DNA from: Labedaea rhizosphaerae
GTDB taxonomy: Bacteria; Actinomycetota; Actinomycetes; Mycobacteriales; Pseudonocardiaceae
Direction of reading: 5' to 3'
Length of the DNA stretch: 64,000 bases
Assembly (NCBI RefSeq): GCF_004362825.1
Contig: NZ_SNXZ01000002.1
Coordinates: forward strand, 1,297,365 to 1,361,364
Part shown: in pieces, positions 18,338 to 26,761 of the stretch
Layout of the letters: every line of letters begins with the position of its first letter
How positions within the stretch are numbered: position 1 is the first letter of the stretch
Notes under the pieces: generated by a model
What the model was told of the DNA's origin: nothing
Seen by the model: the letters and a program-made list of their open reading frames with translations, nothing else
The model's database searches: none
Position numbers and translations under genes: made by a program

Positions 18338-20071
18338 TCAGGAAACGTCTGGGGTGCCGGAAAGCGGACTCGGCGTGACGAGGAACGCGGGCTCGATCGG
18401 CTCGACCTTCAACGGGCAGTCCGGTTTGAGCCAAGGATCGGTGACCGAGCCGTTCGGGTCGGGCACCCAGTCGCGGCACACCCGGTCGACCTTGATCGGG
18501 TGGACCGTCAGGCCTTCGGCGGTCAGGTGGATCCGCAGGAACCCCTTGTAGTCCTCAATGGACTGACCGGCGAACACCTCGTTGAGGTTGATGCCGCGCA
18601 GGCTGGCGATCAGCAGGTACACCGCGACGATCTCGGCGTCCAGGAAGCCGATCACGGTGGGTGTGCCGAGCAGCACCATCGCCGCGAACAGCCAGTCCCC
18701 CGCGTTGCCCGTGGGCAGCACCTGGTGGAACAACCACAGCGCGAGCACCGCCCAGCCGACGCTGAAAGCCATGTGCGCCACCGCGTGCAGCACGCCCGCG
18801 GTCCAGTACGCGAGCGGTCGGCCGCGCGCCGTGCCCAGGCGCGCGAACGCGACCCCGGCCACGAGCAGTCCAAACGCGACGATGGCGGCGGGCGACCACG
18901 CCTGCAGCAGGTCGAAGGCGCTCGTGCCGTCGTGCACGAGGCCGAGCAACAGGGCCAGCGTCAGCACCAGCTGGAAACCACCGGTGAGCAACCAGAACTT
19001 GGGGTTGCGCCACGGCAGCGTCGCGATCCCCCAGGACAACTTCCGCGACGTGCCCTCGTCCGGGTAGCGGTGCACGAGGTCGAACTCGGTCTGGTCGCTG
19101 GGCTGGCGCACGCGGGACAGGCGCGGCGGCAGCGACAGCTTCTCCGGCAGCCGGTGGGTGGCCGCGAGGTAGGCGCCCCCGATGCCGCAGGTGACCCGCT
19201 GGGCGCTGCCGCCGTGTTCGGCGTAGCGGGCGTAGTGGTGGGTGTCGCCCGAGAGCATCAGCCGGACCTGGGCGCCGCGCGGGCGGACGATCTCGCGCAG
19301 GAAGAACTCGATGGTGTCGTAGCCCTTGGTCTCGCCGCCGGACCCGGCGGGCACCCACGCGGGCGTGGCGGTGCAGAGGATCACGGAGTCGCCGCGGTCG
19401 ATGTGCTCGGCGACCTCACGGAAGTAGTCCAGCTGCGGCGCGTCCACGTAGTCGTCGAACTGGGTGTCGATGGCCAGCAGCCACCACCTGTGCGGGAGCT
19501 GGACGGCGAAGTAGCTGCGGGTCTGCTGGGTCGCCCAGCCGCCGAAGGGCCGGCGCTGGGCGAACACGCGCAGGAACGCGGTGAGCCCGTCGTACCAGTC
19601 GTGGTTGCCGGGCACCGCGAACAGCACCGGCGGCACGCCCTCGGCCTGGGGCAGGGCGGCGCGGTAGACACCCTTGCTGCGGTCTTCGTAGTTGCGCGTG
19701 GAGGCGACCGGGTAGACCTCGTCGCCGCCCATGACCAGCAACCGGCCGCGCGGCAGCTCGGTGCCGTCGGGCATGGTCAGCTGCTCGGCGGCGAGCAGGC
19801 TCGCGACCGACATGGTGGCGTCGAAGCCGTCGCCGAGGTCGGCCACGAAGTCGAACCACAGGTCGTCGCCGTCCTGGTGGTGCAGGATCTTCTGGGGCAG
19901 GCTGGCCTGCAGTTCGCGCTTGTCCGCGTACGAGCCGAAGATCTCCGCGACCAGCGACTTGATGCCGGTGCCGATCAGCACGGCGGGTGAGAGCCAGCGG
20001 ACCGCTTTCTGGGGCTGGAAACCCAGTTCGTCCTCGGTGAGCGCGGTCGGGCGCGGACGTGGCTGGGTCAC
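18338..20071 (-). CDS. Membrane-associated calcineurin-like metallophosphoesterase
   Basis: 577 residues. The N-terminal 330 residues carry metallophosphoesterase motifs: FVADLGDGFD, VMGGDEVYP, FAVPGNHDWYDG, and SGDTHHYARY in place of the usual GHxH. Four or five hydrophobic segments follow (about 370-510), so the catalytic domain is tethered to the membrane, with a short Cys-containing tail. The substrate is unknown. The gene sits between ruvC and a DUF4262 gene on the same strand and appears to be an insertion into the conserved ruv-yebC order. Confidence 0.82.
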   Translation of the reverse strand: MTQPRPRPTALTEDELGFQPQKAVRWLSPAVLIGTGIKSLVAEIFGSYADKRELQASLPQKILHHQDGDDLWFDFVADLGDGFDATMSVASLLAAEQLTMPDGTELPRGRLLVMGGDEVYPVASTRNYEDRSKGVYRAALPQAEGVPPVLFAVPGNHDWYDGLTAFLRVFAQRRPFGGWATQQTRSYFAVQLPHRWWLLAIDTQFDDYVDAPQLDYFREVAEHIDRGDSVILCTATPAWVPAGSGGETKGYDTIEFFLREIVRPRGAQVRLMLSGDTHHYARYAEHGGSAQRVTCGIGGAYLAATHRLPEKLSLPPRLSRVRQPSDQTEFDLVHRYPDEGTSRKLSWGIATLPWRNPKFWLLTGGFQLVLTLALLLGLVHDGTSAFDLLQAWSPAAIVAFGLLVAGVAFARLGTARGRPLAYWTAGVLHAVAHMAFSVGWAVLALWLFHQVLPTGNAGDWLFAAMVLLGTPTVIGFLDAEIVAVYLLIASLRGINLNEVFAGQSIEDYKGFLRIHLTAEGLTVHPIKVDRVCRDWVPDPNGSVTDPWLKPDCPLKVEPIEPAFLVTPSPLSGTPDVS

Positions 20072-20087
20072 CGCGCCACCTTAGCGA

Positions 20088-20600
20088 TCAGGGGCCGTCG
20101 ACTCCCGGGGTCCAGCTCTCCGGCACGCCGGACTCGGTCAACACGATCTGCCACTCGGCGAAGCCCTCGGGCCCGTCGGCGTCCCACGGCCACTTCCCCT
20201 CCGGCGTCGGCACGATGAGCTGGATGGCGGGGAAGTCGCCGGTGCGGTAGAGCAGGAACGCGCTGCCGAGGAACTCCGGGTAGTGCCCCTTCGCGACCCG
20301 CTCGACGGTGATCGGGATGCCTTCGAAGAACTCGTCGTACAGCTCGCCTGGCAGGAATCGCTCCCCGGCGGCAGCGCGTTGCACGTAGGCGTCGACCAGC
20401 ACTCTGCCCATGCCGTCGGGCAACCCGACCACCACGGCCTCGGGCACGCCGAAGCGCCGCCAGGCGCCGACGGAGAAGACGTACCCCGCGCCTTGCCCGT
20501 CGCCGGCGACCTCGACCACCGCGTTGCCCCGCTGCTCGGCCTCGTCGAGCAGCCGCTGCCGCAAGTGCTTTTCCTGCTGGGTGAGCTGGTCGGTCGTCAC
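20088..20600 (-). CDS. DUF4262 domain protein
   Basis: 170 residues. The layout VFSVGAWRRFGVPEAVVVGLP, followed by an ERFLPGELYDEFFEGIPITVERV block and the C-terminal QLIVPTPEGKWPWD, matches DUF4262 proteins, soluble and of unknown function. GTG at 20600 is the best start, since the upstream reading is low-complexity and crosses an intergenic promoter region. Its stop is 16 bases from the metallophosphoesterase start, so the two may be co-transcribed. It diverges from the DUF222-HNH gene. Confidence 0.75.
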   Translation of the reverse strand: MTTDQLTQQEKHLRQRLLDEAEQRGNAVVEVAGDGQGAGYVFSVGAWRRFGVPEAVVVGLPDGMGRVLVDAYVQRAAAGERFLPGELYDEFFEGIPITVERVAKGHYPEFLGSAFLLYRTGDFPAIQLIVPTPEGKWPWDADGPEGFAEWQIVLTESGVPESWTPGVDGP

Positions 20601-20805
20601 GGCCTCACCGTATGCCGAACGCGGTGCGTCACGGCTACTCCGTTCCGGGTAACGAAACCGAACCAGCAGCCGCCGTCGATCGGCGGGCCCGCCTCTGCGC
20701 GACCCGGTGCGCCGGGCCCGGTCCGGCAGCCTTGACCCGGGCCGGCGATCTGGCCACCGAGCGATTTGATTCGTTTTCACATTCGCACAGTTGTTCGACT
20801 CGTGG

Positions 20806-20811
20806 TAGAAT
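20806..20811 (+). promoter_or_regulatory. -10 element for a probably leaderless DUF222-HNH transcript
   Basis: TAGAAT ends seven bases before the ATG at 20818, which would put the transcription start on or next to the A of the start codon. No Shine-Dalgarno sequence precedes the ATG. The pattern fits leaderless mRNA, which is common in actinobacteria. No good -35 element was found at 16-18 bases. Confidence 0.45.
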
Positions 20812-20817
20812 TCAGTC

Positions 20818-21933
20818 ATGGATCTGGGGGATCTTCACGAACTTTTCGCCGCGCGCAGACGGCTGGATTTGGCGATCCAGGACAGCGTTTCCCGGCTGGA
20901 CTGGAGCGATTCCGGCTACCGGCGGTTGTGGCACTTTCTCAAAGACACGTTCCGGCTCACCGCCGCCGAGGCGAAACGGCTGGAGAACCACATCGATCTG
21001 CTCTGCCCGCAGACGGCGATCACCGGGCAGCCGATCCCGGAGAACCTGCCGGTCGTGCGGGCGGCGATGGCCGAGGGGGCGATCTCCGTCGACCACGTCG
21101 TCATCATCGACGCGGCGCTGAAGGAGGTCCCGGCCGATCACGCCGACCGAGTCGAGGCGGACCTGACGGAGCTGGCGCGGGAGTTCGCGCCGCCGGAGCT
21201 CAAGCGACTCGGACGCCGGATCGTCGAGGCAGTGAACCCCGACGGTTCCCCGCCGCCCGATGCGGCCGCGCCCGAGAACCGCCTGGACCTCAACCGCCGC
21301 GGTGACGGATCCGTGTCCGGCCGGTTCGTGCTGGGCGCGGAAGCCGCCGCGACCCTGTTGCCGCTGCTCTCCCCGCTGACCAAGCCGCAACCTGGCGATC
21401 ACCGCAGCCAGCCTGAACGGCAGGGCGACGCGTTGGCGGAGGTGATCCGCCTCGCTGCCGACGCCGGCACCGCGCCGATCGAAGGCGGGGAACGTCCGCA
21501 CGTGGCGGTGACCGTGTCGCTGGAGGCGTTGCAGACCGGCCTCGGCCGCGCCGTCTTGGACGATGGCCACGGGTTGACGGCGGCGCAAGCGCGGCGGCTG
21601 GCCTGCGATGCAGGCATCACCCGCGTCGTCCTCGGCAGCAAATCGCAGCCGATCGACATCGGGGAAACCAAGCGCCTCGCCGACAAACGATTGCGACGAG
21701 CACTCGCGATCCGGGATCGCGGATGCGCGGTCCCGGGTTGCGGTCGGACGCCACAACAATGCCACGCCCATCATGTCCACCATTGGGCCGACGGCGGTCC
21801 GACAACGCTGGCGAACATGGTATTGGTGTGTCATTACCACCACCGGTTGATTCACCACGCCGGGTGGCAGGTCGAAATGGACGACGGAATGCCGGTCATC
21901 ACCAAACCATCGTGGATGCGCCCTGCTGCCTGA
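20818..21933 (+). CDS. DUF222 / HNH endonuclease-like protein (13E12 repeat family)
   Basis: 371 residues. The helical DUF222 region spans about 20-260 and includes LPVVRAAMAEGAISVDHVVI. It is followed by a C-terminal HNH nuclease motif: RALAIRDRGCAVPGCGRTPQQCHAHHVHHWADGG, then LANMVLVCHYHHRLIH. Both zinc-type Cys pairs and the catalytic His-His are present, so the domain looks intact. This is a very abundant multicopy family in actinobacteria, once called the 13E12 repeat, of unclear role. It lies in an accessory patch between ruvC and yebC. Confidence 0.9.
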   Translation: MDLGDLHELFAARRRLDLAIQDSVSRLDWSDSGYRRLWHFLKDTFRLTAAEAKRLENHIDLLCPQTAITGQPIPENLPVVRAAMAEGAISVDHVVIIDAALKEVPADHADRVEADLTELAREFAPPELKRLGRRIVEAVNPDGSPPPDAAAPENRLDLNRRGDGSVSGRFVLGAEAAATLLPLLSPLTKPQPGDHRSQPERQGDALAEVIRLAADAGTAPIEGGERPHVAVTVSLEALQTGLGRAVLDDGHGLTAAQARRLACDAGITRVVLGSKSQPIDIGETKRLADKRLRRALAIRDRGCAVPGCGRTPQQCHAHHVHHWADGGPTTLANMVLVCHYHHRLIHHAGWQVEMDDGMPVITKPSWMRPAA

Positions 21934-22338
21934 CGGGCTCCTTGCAATTCTTCGCAGCCAGAAGATGGTGGCGACGATGGGGCCGGCAACCCTGAGCCCG
22001 ATCCCGGGGAACGCGCCTCCCTCACGCACCGCTTGGTCGCCCGTCAACGGCACCTTCAACCCGCACGCCTGTCTGCGCTGCCGAGCACCCGGCGGACACC
22101 TCCACCCCAGCCGTCGCAGGCAGCCGGCCAAGCAAGCTTCACGGTAACGGCCGAACACTTTGCGTAACGAATGGTCCGTTTGCCGCAACCCCATCCCGCT
22201 GTGTGATGGCCGCGCTCCATGTGGGCGACAACCGGGCTCGGCAATGCCGCACAGACGGCGGTAACCACGGCGTCCCAAGCGATGCATGCTCGACAGGACA
22301 GCGGCCCGACACGTCGACACCCTCAGGCAGCAGACGAC
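21934..22338 (+). other. 405-base interval without a supported gene
   Basis: Between the HNH gene and the next plus-strand gene there are only short frames with poor codon pattern. The base composition is less biased than in neighbouring genes. I see no clear terminator hairpin and no recognisable transposon ends. It may be degenerate sequence. The frame of the following gene is open from 22219, but its first 40 codons look non-coding. Confidence 0.35.
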
Positions 22339-23412
22339 ATGGCTCAGTGCGGCGCACTGATGAGAGATGGCAGTCCGTGCGGACTTCTGGTCGCGCGCGA
22401 TGGTGAGCGTTGCTACCGCCACGAGACCCCGGAAGACGCGCGCCACCGGCTCGCGTCCGAACTGGTGGTCCAGTCGCGGACGCGCGCGGAAGTCCTGGTA
22501 CCCGACCGCGTGGTCAGCGCGCTCGACCACTGCGCACGGCTGGTGACCAGCGAGCAGTGGCGCGACGCCGTCGCGGGCATGGTGATCACACGCGTGCCGG
22601 ACAAGACGTGGACCTCGCTGCTGACCTCGGGACGCTCGGATCGCTGCCTGGCCCTGGCCAACACGGCCGCGGACGTGCTCATCGCGGGCAAGTCGCCCCG
22701 AGGGCCGCTCTTCCGGCGGATGCGGGTCGCGGCGGGCATGGGCCGGACAGACCAGCGCTTCGCCCGCCAGCTCGCGAAGCGGATCAAGCTGCCGGCCGCC
22801 GCACGGGCCACCGCGGTCGGCCGGGGGCTGCAGGTCACCGGCATCCTGCTGTGCCTGGCCGACGGGCAGGACCTCGACCGGTGCCAGTGCTTCGTCGACC
22901 TCGCCCGCACCGAGTTCAAGCAGCGGGTGAAGCAGATCCTCGTCGCGGCCGCGCACGACTGGGTCAACCTGGCGTTGTACCCCGGGCGCGGGCAGCACGG
23001 GCGCACCCTGGGCGAGGTCCGGCCGATGCGCTACCGCGCGGAAGCGGAGCAGTCGCGCACCGACCTGCCGCCGGTCTCACGCACCGATCTGCCGCCCTAC
23101 CAGCCGCGGCACGAACTCCCGTCCACGCTGTCACGCACCGACCTGCCGCCGGTGCGGCAGCCGCGGCACGAACTCCCGTCCACGCAATCACGCACCGACC
23201 TGCCGCCGGTGCGGCAGCCGCGGCACGAACTCCCGTCCACGCAATCACGCACCGACCTGCCTCCGGTGCGGCAGCGCATCGACCTCGGACCGCGCCCCGT
23301 GCACCCGGAGATCCCGCCGATGCGGGCGGCGGACAGCGACATCCGACCGGTGCGGCCGCGAACGGAACTGGGCCCCAACGCCATGTGGCGTCAGGGCCCA
23401 GCGGAAAGCTGA
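22339..23412 (+). CDS. Cys/His-knuckle protein with a C-terminal tandem-repeat tail
   Basis: 357 residues from ATG 22339. The N-terminus is a compact Cys/His knuckle, CGALMRDGSPCG, then ERCYRHET, like the CxxH-type knuckles at the start of many phage-linked small proteins. A helical middle (about 40-230) includes a second Cys pair (DRCQCFVDLARTEFKQR). The tail is built of a 19-residue repeat (SRTDLPPV, then RQPRHELPSTQ) in about four copies, rich in Pro, Arg, Asp and Glu and probably disordered. The family is not recognised. It is convergent with yebC, and its stop codon lies at the edge of a duplicated yebC tail. A DNA or RNA binding role is only suggested by the knuckle. Confidence 0.65.
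   Translation: MAQCGALMRDGSPCGLLVARDGERCYRHETPEDARHRLASELVVQSRTRAEVLVPDRVVSALDHCARLVTSEQWRDAVAGMVITRVPDKTWTSLLTSGRSDRCLALANTAADVLIAGKSPRGPLFRRMRVAAGMGRTDQRFARQLAKRIKLPAAARATAVGRGLQVTGILLCLADGQDLDRCQCFVDLARTEFKQRVKQILVAAAHDWVNLALYPGRGQHGRTLGEVRPMRYRAEAEQSRTDLPPVSRTDLPPYQPRHELPSTLSRTDLPPVRQPRHELPSTQSRTDLPPVRQPRHELPSTQSRTDLPPVRQRIDLGPRPVHPEIPPMRAADSDIRPVRPRTELGPNAMWRQGPAES
23053..23274 (+). repeat. 57-bp coding tandem repeat
   Basis: Unit starts are seen at 23131, 23188 and 23245 (57 bases apart, nearly identical), with a 54-base variant at 23077 and a 24-base partial unit at 23053. Each full unit encodes 19 residues. The near identity at the DNA level, including third codon positions, indicates recent expansion by slippage or recombination. 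Confidence 0.9.
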
Positions 23413-23483
23413 CGATCAGGCGTCGACTTCGGCCATGACCTCGTCGGAGACGTGGAATCCGGCACAGTGCGTAGACGTTCTGC
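23412..23483 (-). repeat. Duplicated, degenerate 3' end of yebC
   Basis: This stretch repeats the sequence at 23495-23560 (the last codons and stop of yebC) with an offset of 83 bases. The first 43 bases differ at only two positions. After that there are a few changes and a seven-base insertion before the match resumes at ACGTTCTGC. On the minus strand it still encodes [11 protein letters not shown] and a stop. It has no start and no upstream gene body, so it is a remnant of a partial duplication. Confidence 0.85.
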
Positions 23484-23498
23484 CCGCGCCGCCAACGA

Positions 23499-24251
23499 TC
23501 AGGCGTCGACCTCGGCCATGACCTCGTCGGAGACGTCGAAGTTGGCATACACGTTCTGCACGTCGTCCTGGTCTTCCAGCGCGTCGATCAGCTTGAAGAC
23601 CTTGCGCGCCGCGTCGGCGTCCAGCTGCACCGACACCGACGGCAGGAAGCTCGCCTCGGCCGACTCGTAGTCGTAGCCGGCCTCCTGCAGCGCCGTGCGC
23701 ACGGCGACCAGGTCGGTCGCCTCGGACACGACCTCGAAGCTCTCGCCCAGGTCGTTGACCTCCTCGGCGCCCGCGTCGAGCACGGCCATCAGCACGTCGT
23801 CCTCGGAAAGGCCCTCGGACGGCAGGATGACGACGCCCTTGCGGTTGAACATGTACGCCACCGAACCCGGGTCGGCCATGGTGCCGCCGTTGCGGGTCAT
23901 CGCGGTGCGCACGGCACCGGCCGCGCGGTTGCGGTTGTCGGTGAGGCATTCGACCAGCACGGCCACGCCGTTGGGGCCGTAGCCCTCGTACATGATCGTC
24001 TGCCAGTCGGCGCCGCCGGCTTCCTCGCCACCGCCGCGCTTGCGGGCCCGCTCGATGTTGTCCAGCGGCACCGAGTTCTTCTTCGCCTTCTGGATGGCGT
24101 CGAAAAGGGTCGGGTTGCCCTCGGGGTCACCGCCGCCGGTGCGGGCCGCCACTTCGATGTTCTTGATCAACTTCGCGAAGAGCTTGCCACGCTTGGCGTC
24201 GATGGCGGCCTTCTTGTGCTTTGTGGTCGCCCACTTTGAGTGGCCGCTCAT
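23499..24251 (-). CDS. yebC: YebC/PmpR-family transcriptional regulator
   Basis: 250 residues, typical length. Hallmarks are the N-terminal [25 protein letters not shown] and [10 protein letters not shown], and [22 protein letters not shown] in the middle. The C-terminal domain ends in DEVMAEVDA. YebC proteins bind DNA and act as regulators; recent work on some family members also links them to translation of proline-rich sequences. pdxT lies 45 bases upstream on the same strand, the conserved order. A duplicate of its 3' end lies immediately downstream. Confidence 0.95.
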   Translation of the reverse strand: MSGHSKWATTKHKKAAIDAKRGKLFAKLIKNIEVAARTGGGDPEGNPTLFDAIQKAKKNSVPLDNIERARKRGGGEEAGGADWQTIMYEGYGPNGVAVLVECLTDNRNRAAGAVRTAMTRNGGTMADPGSVAYMFNRKGVVILPSEGLSEDDVLMAVLDAGAEEVNDLGESFEVVSEATDLVAVRTALQEAGYDYESAEASFLPSVSVQLDADAARKVFKLIDALEDQDDVQNVYANFDVSDEVMAEVDA

Positions 24252-24296
24252 CTGTCCTCCATCAACTCCTCGAATACACGCGCGTCCGCGCGCCAG

Positions 24297-24917
24297 TCAC
24301 AATCCGCGGACTGTTTCCACGAACAGGCGGTGCACGCGCCGGTCACCGGTCAGCTCCGGGTGGAACGCGGTGGCCATGGCGGCGCCCTGCCGAACCGCGA
24401 CGATCCTACCGGCGGCCGCCCCGGCCTCGGGCGAGTCCGGCACCGCGGCCAGGATCTCGACGTCCGGGCCGACAGATTCGACCCACGGCGCGCGGATGAA
24501 AACCGCGTGCACGGGGCCGTCGTCCAACCCGGCGAAGGCGAGGTCTTCCTCGAAGGAATCGACCTGCCGCCCGAAGGCGTTGCGCCGCACGATCATGTCG
24601 ATGCCGCCCAGCTGGTGCTGGTCAGGCCGCCCGTCGAGCACCTTGTCGGCCAGCAGGATCATCCCCGCGCACGACCCGTACGCGGGCAGCCCGTCGGCCA
24701 GGCGCGCCCGCAGGGGCTCGAGCAACTCGAAGGTGGCCAGCAGCCGCGACATGGTGGTGGACTCGCCACCCGGGAGCACGATCCCGTGCAGTGCGGCCAG
24801 CTCCTCCGGCCGTCGCACCGGCACCGCGTCACAGTCCAACGCCCGCAAGGTGGCGACGTGTTCCCGTACGTCACCTTGCAGTGCGAGCACGCCGATCAAC
24901 GGACGAGCTGCGGTCAC
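24297..24917 (-). CDS. pdxT: Pyridoxal 5'-phosphate synthase glutaminase subunit PdxT
   Basis: 206 residues. Class I glutaminase that supplies ammonia to PdxS. The oxyanion region [12 protein letters not shown], the nucleophile Cys in [12 protein letters not shown], the [17 protein letters not shown] block and the C-terminal His/Glu pair (AFHPELT) are all present. Unusually, its partner pdxS is about 13 kb away (38096-39019), with the accessory island between them. The gene is followed by yebC, as in M. tuberculosis. Confidence 0.95.
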   Translation of the reverse strand: MTAARPLIGVLALQGDVREHVATLRALDCDAVPVRRPEELAALHGIVLPGGESTTMSRLLATFELLEPLRARLADGLPAYGSCAGMILLADKVLDGRPDQHQLGGIDMIVRRNAFGRQVDSFEEDLAFAGLDDGPVHAVFIRAPWVESVGPDVEILAAVPDSPEAGAAAGRIVAVRQGAAMATAFHPELTGDRRVHRLFVETVRGL

Positions 24918-25073
24918 CGGTCACCTCCTGCCAAACCTGCTGGTGACCAGCCTATGCGGTGGCGTCCTCGCTCGTAACGCAGGTCCGTGGTCCCGCCTGG
25001 GCGCCCAGCGTTCACCCAGGAGGGAACTCGACAGAAAGTGCCCGTTTAGGCACTCTGTGTATACGACCGTCGT

Positions 25074-25640
25074 GTGGGGAGCTATCTCGTGTTGAGCCTG
25101 GCTGACGTACGTCGCTACGCCTGGGCGGACGAGGATCCCGATCTGGCATGGACGGTTGCGGTCGTCCGCGGGCGATCGGCCGACGAGGTGGTACGGGCCT
25201 ACGGCGGCGACCCGACCGACCCACCGCGGACCATGGCGTTTCGCGAGGCGGTCGTGTCGCACGAGGAGCTGGGCCGGTCATCGTGGCTGTTGGTGCACGA
25301 GGACGACGGTGCCGTCATCGTGCTGGAGAACAACGGGTGGTTCGGCACCCGGGAGGCAGTGGCGAAGCAGGCGTCCGCGGGCGGCGGTCACTTCATGAGC
25401 GTGCATTGGGACCTCAACGCCAACCACCAACTCCTGGCGGCGATCGACGGCGAACTGGTGACGTCGTTCGACCCGCTGCTGGTCGAGCACCAGCCGGAGT
25501 GGTTGGACGACGTCGTGCTCGACGACGAGTCGCTGCACGCCGTGCTGCTGGCCGTGCTTGCCGAACGAACAGGCGTAGTGGCGCAGCGGCAGTGGCTCAC
25601 CGCTGAGTTTCGCGCCTACCTGGCACGCCGCCGCGATTAG
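25074..25640 (+). CDS. DUF6461-family protein
   Basis: 188 residues, soluble and acidic. The pattern DVRRYAWADEDPDLAWTVAVVRG, SSWLLVHEDDGAVIVLENNGWFGTR and SVHWDLNANHQLLAAIDGELVTSFDP matches the DUF6461 proteins often found beside XRE/DUF397 genes in actinomycetes; the function is unknown. GTG at 25074 lies nine bases after a TATACG -10-like element with no ribosome site, so the transcript may have almost no leader. A six-pair hairpin (AGTGCC/GGCACT, 25037-25054) precedes it. Its last four bases overlap the end of the convergent DUF397 gene. Confidence 0.75.
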   Translation: MGSYLVLSLADVRRYAWADEDPDLAWTVAVVRGRSADEVVRAYGGDPTDPPRTMAFREAVVSHEELGRSSWLLVHEDDGAVIVLENNGWFGTREAVAKQASAGGGHFMSVHWDLNANHQLLAAIDGELVTSFDPLLVEHQPEWLDDVVLDDESLHAVLLAVLAERTGVVAQRQWLTAEFRAYLARRRD

Positions 25641-25858
25641 TCCACTGTGGACGTGAACTCGGCGCGGACGAACGCGGCGAACGCCGTGTTCGGCACAGCC
25701 AGGTGGGCGGCGTCGGGGTTCTTGGAATCGCGCACCGCGACGAACTGGTCGGCGAAGGCGATCTCGACACAGTCGCCATTCGAGCCGTCGGCTGTGCTGC
25801 GGCTGCTCTTGCGCCAGCTCAGGCCGGAGAGGTCCAGCACGGTGTTCGCCTCTTTCAT
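25637..25858 (-). CDS. DUF397 domain protein
   Basis: 73 residues. The whole protein is the DUF397 domain: LSWRKSSRST, GDCVEIAF, FVAVRDSKNP and a C-terminal FAAFVRAEF. Such proteins are paired with XRE/DUF5753 regulators across filamentous actinomycetes (whiJ-type loci) and are thought to antagonise them. ATG at 25858 overlaps the stop of that regulator (ATGA), so the two are translationally coupled, as expected for the pair. Confidence 0.92.
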   Translation of the reverse strand: MKEANTVLDLSGLSWRKSSRSTADGSNGDCVEIAFADQFVAVRDSKNPDAAHLAVPNTAFAAFVRAEFTSTVD

Positions 25859-26697
25859 GGTGCGGGCAGTTCGGTGGCGTGCTGCTCAATGAGCGCCACC
25901 GAGTCCGCCGGGTTCAGTGCCTCGCCGCGCAGCGAGTCGAACACAAGTTTAGCGGCCTGGACCTCCTCCTGGTCCTCAATATGCAGCGCCCCGGTCACGT
26001 ACTCGTGGTACAGCAAGTCCGGCTCGCCGGGCCCTGTGAAGCCCAGCAAGTTGAACCCCCCGCCGAGGCCACTGGGCGGACATGTCCGCAGAGGCAACAC
26101 CTGAAGGGTCACCGACGGCAGCTCGGCCATCATGATCAAGTGGTCGAGCTGTTCACGCAGCACGGCGGGGCCGCCGATCTCCCGCCACAGCGCAGCCTCG
26201 TCGATGACCGCAACCAATTCGAGCGGGTTGTCCTCGCTCGTGAGCCGCTGCTGGCGGATGCGACGCACGGCGAGGTCGTTGTCCACCTCCTTGGCGCTCC
26301 GGCGGCGCTGCGCACTGTCGAACTGGGCGCGGATGTAGTTCTCGGTGTGCAGCAACCCGGGCAGTTGCATGCCCGCATAAGTGAGGACGCGGCAGGCTTC
26401 GGTCTCCGCGTCCGTGTAACCCATGTCCTGCACCCCGTAGCTGGTGAACCAGCTCGGTTTGGCGGCCTCGCGAACGGCGTCGAGCAGGTCGGGCTCGTAG
26501 TGGTCGTAGAGGTCCATCATCGAGCGCACGACGTGCACGTCGGCACGGGTCTCGCCCGCCTCCAAGCGGTGCAGGACACTGCGGCTGAGGTCCAGCATCG
26601 GCGCGGCCTTGTCCAAGGTCATACCGGCCGACTCGCGCAGGTCACGCAACCGCCGGCCGAGGCGGCGGCGACGGAACGGCGGCTTGGTGGACGTCAC
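25855..26697 (-). CDS. XRE-family regulator with DUF5753 domain
   Basis: 280 residues. Helix-turn-helix near the N-terminus (LGRRLRDLRESAGMTLDKAAPMLDLSRSVLHRLEAG), then the DUF5753 ligand-like domain containing TYAGMQLPGLLHTENYIRA, RRIRQQRLT and LPLRT. GTG at 26697 is preceded by GGGGAGAAG, a strong ribosome site; the longer in-frame reading has no such support. The family includes WhiJ-like regulators of development and secondary metabolism. It is coupled to the DUF397 gene, and the DUF6461 gene ends at the same spot from the other side. Confidence 0.92.
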   Translation of the reverse strand: MTSTKPPFRRRRLGRRLRDLRESAGMTLDKAAPMLDLSRSVLHRLEAGETRADVHVVRSMMDLYDHYEPDLLDAVREAAKPSWFTSYGVQDMGYTDAETEACRVLTYAGMQLPGLLHTENYIRAQFDSAQRRRSAKEVDNDLAVRRIRQQRLTSEDNPLELVAVIDEAALWREIGGPAVLREQLDHLIMMAELPSVTLQVLPLRTCPPSGLGGGFNLLGFTGPGEPDLLYHEYVTGALHIEDQEEVQAAKLVFDSLRGEALNPADSVALIEQHATELPAP

Positions 26698-26761
26698 GAG
26701 CTTCTCCCCGCAGTGCTGACTGTGTGTGGTCACATGGTCGCACCGGGAATTCCGCTTTCGG

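Noticed and set aside
20818-21933. Homing endonuclease or intron-encoded HNH
   Set aside because: The DUF222 domain and stand-alone gene structure fit the abundant 13E12-type family; no intron or disrupted host gene is visible.
23416-23949. Alternative minus-strand frame ending in the duplicated [11 protein letters not shown] tail
   Set aside because: Its body is an out-of-frame reading of yebC; only the tail is a genuine duplicated segment.
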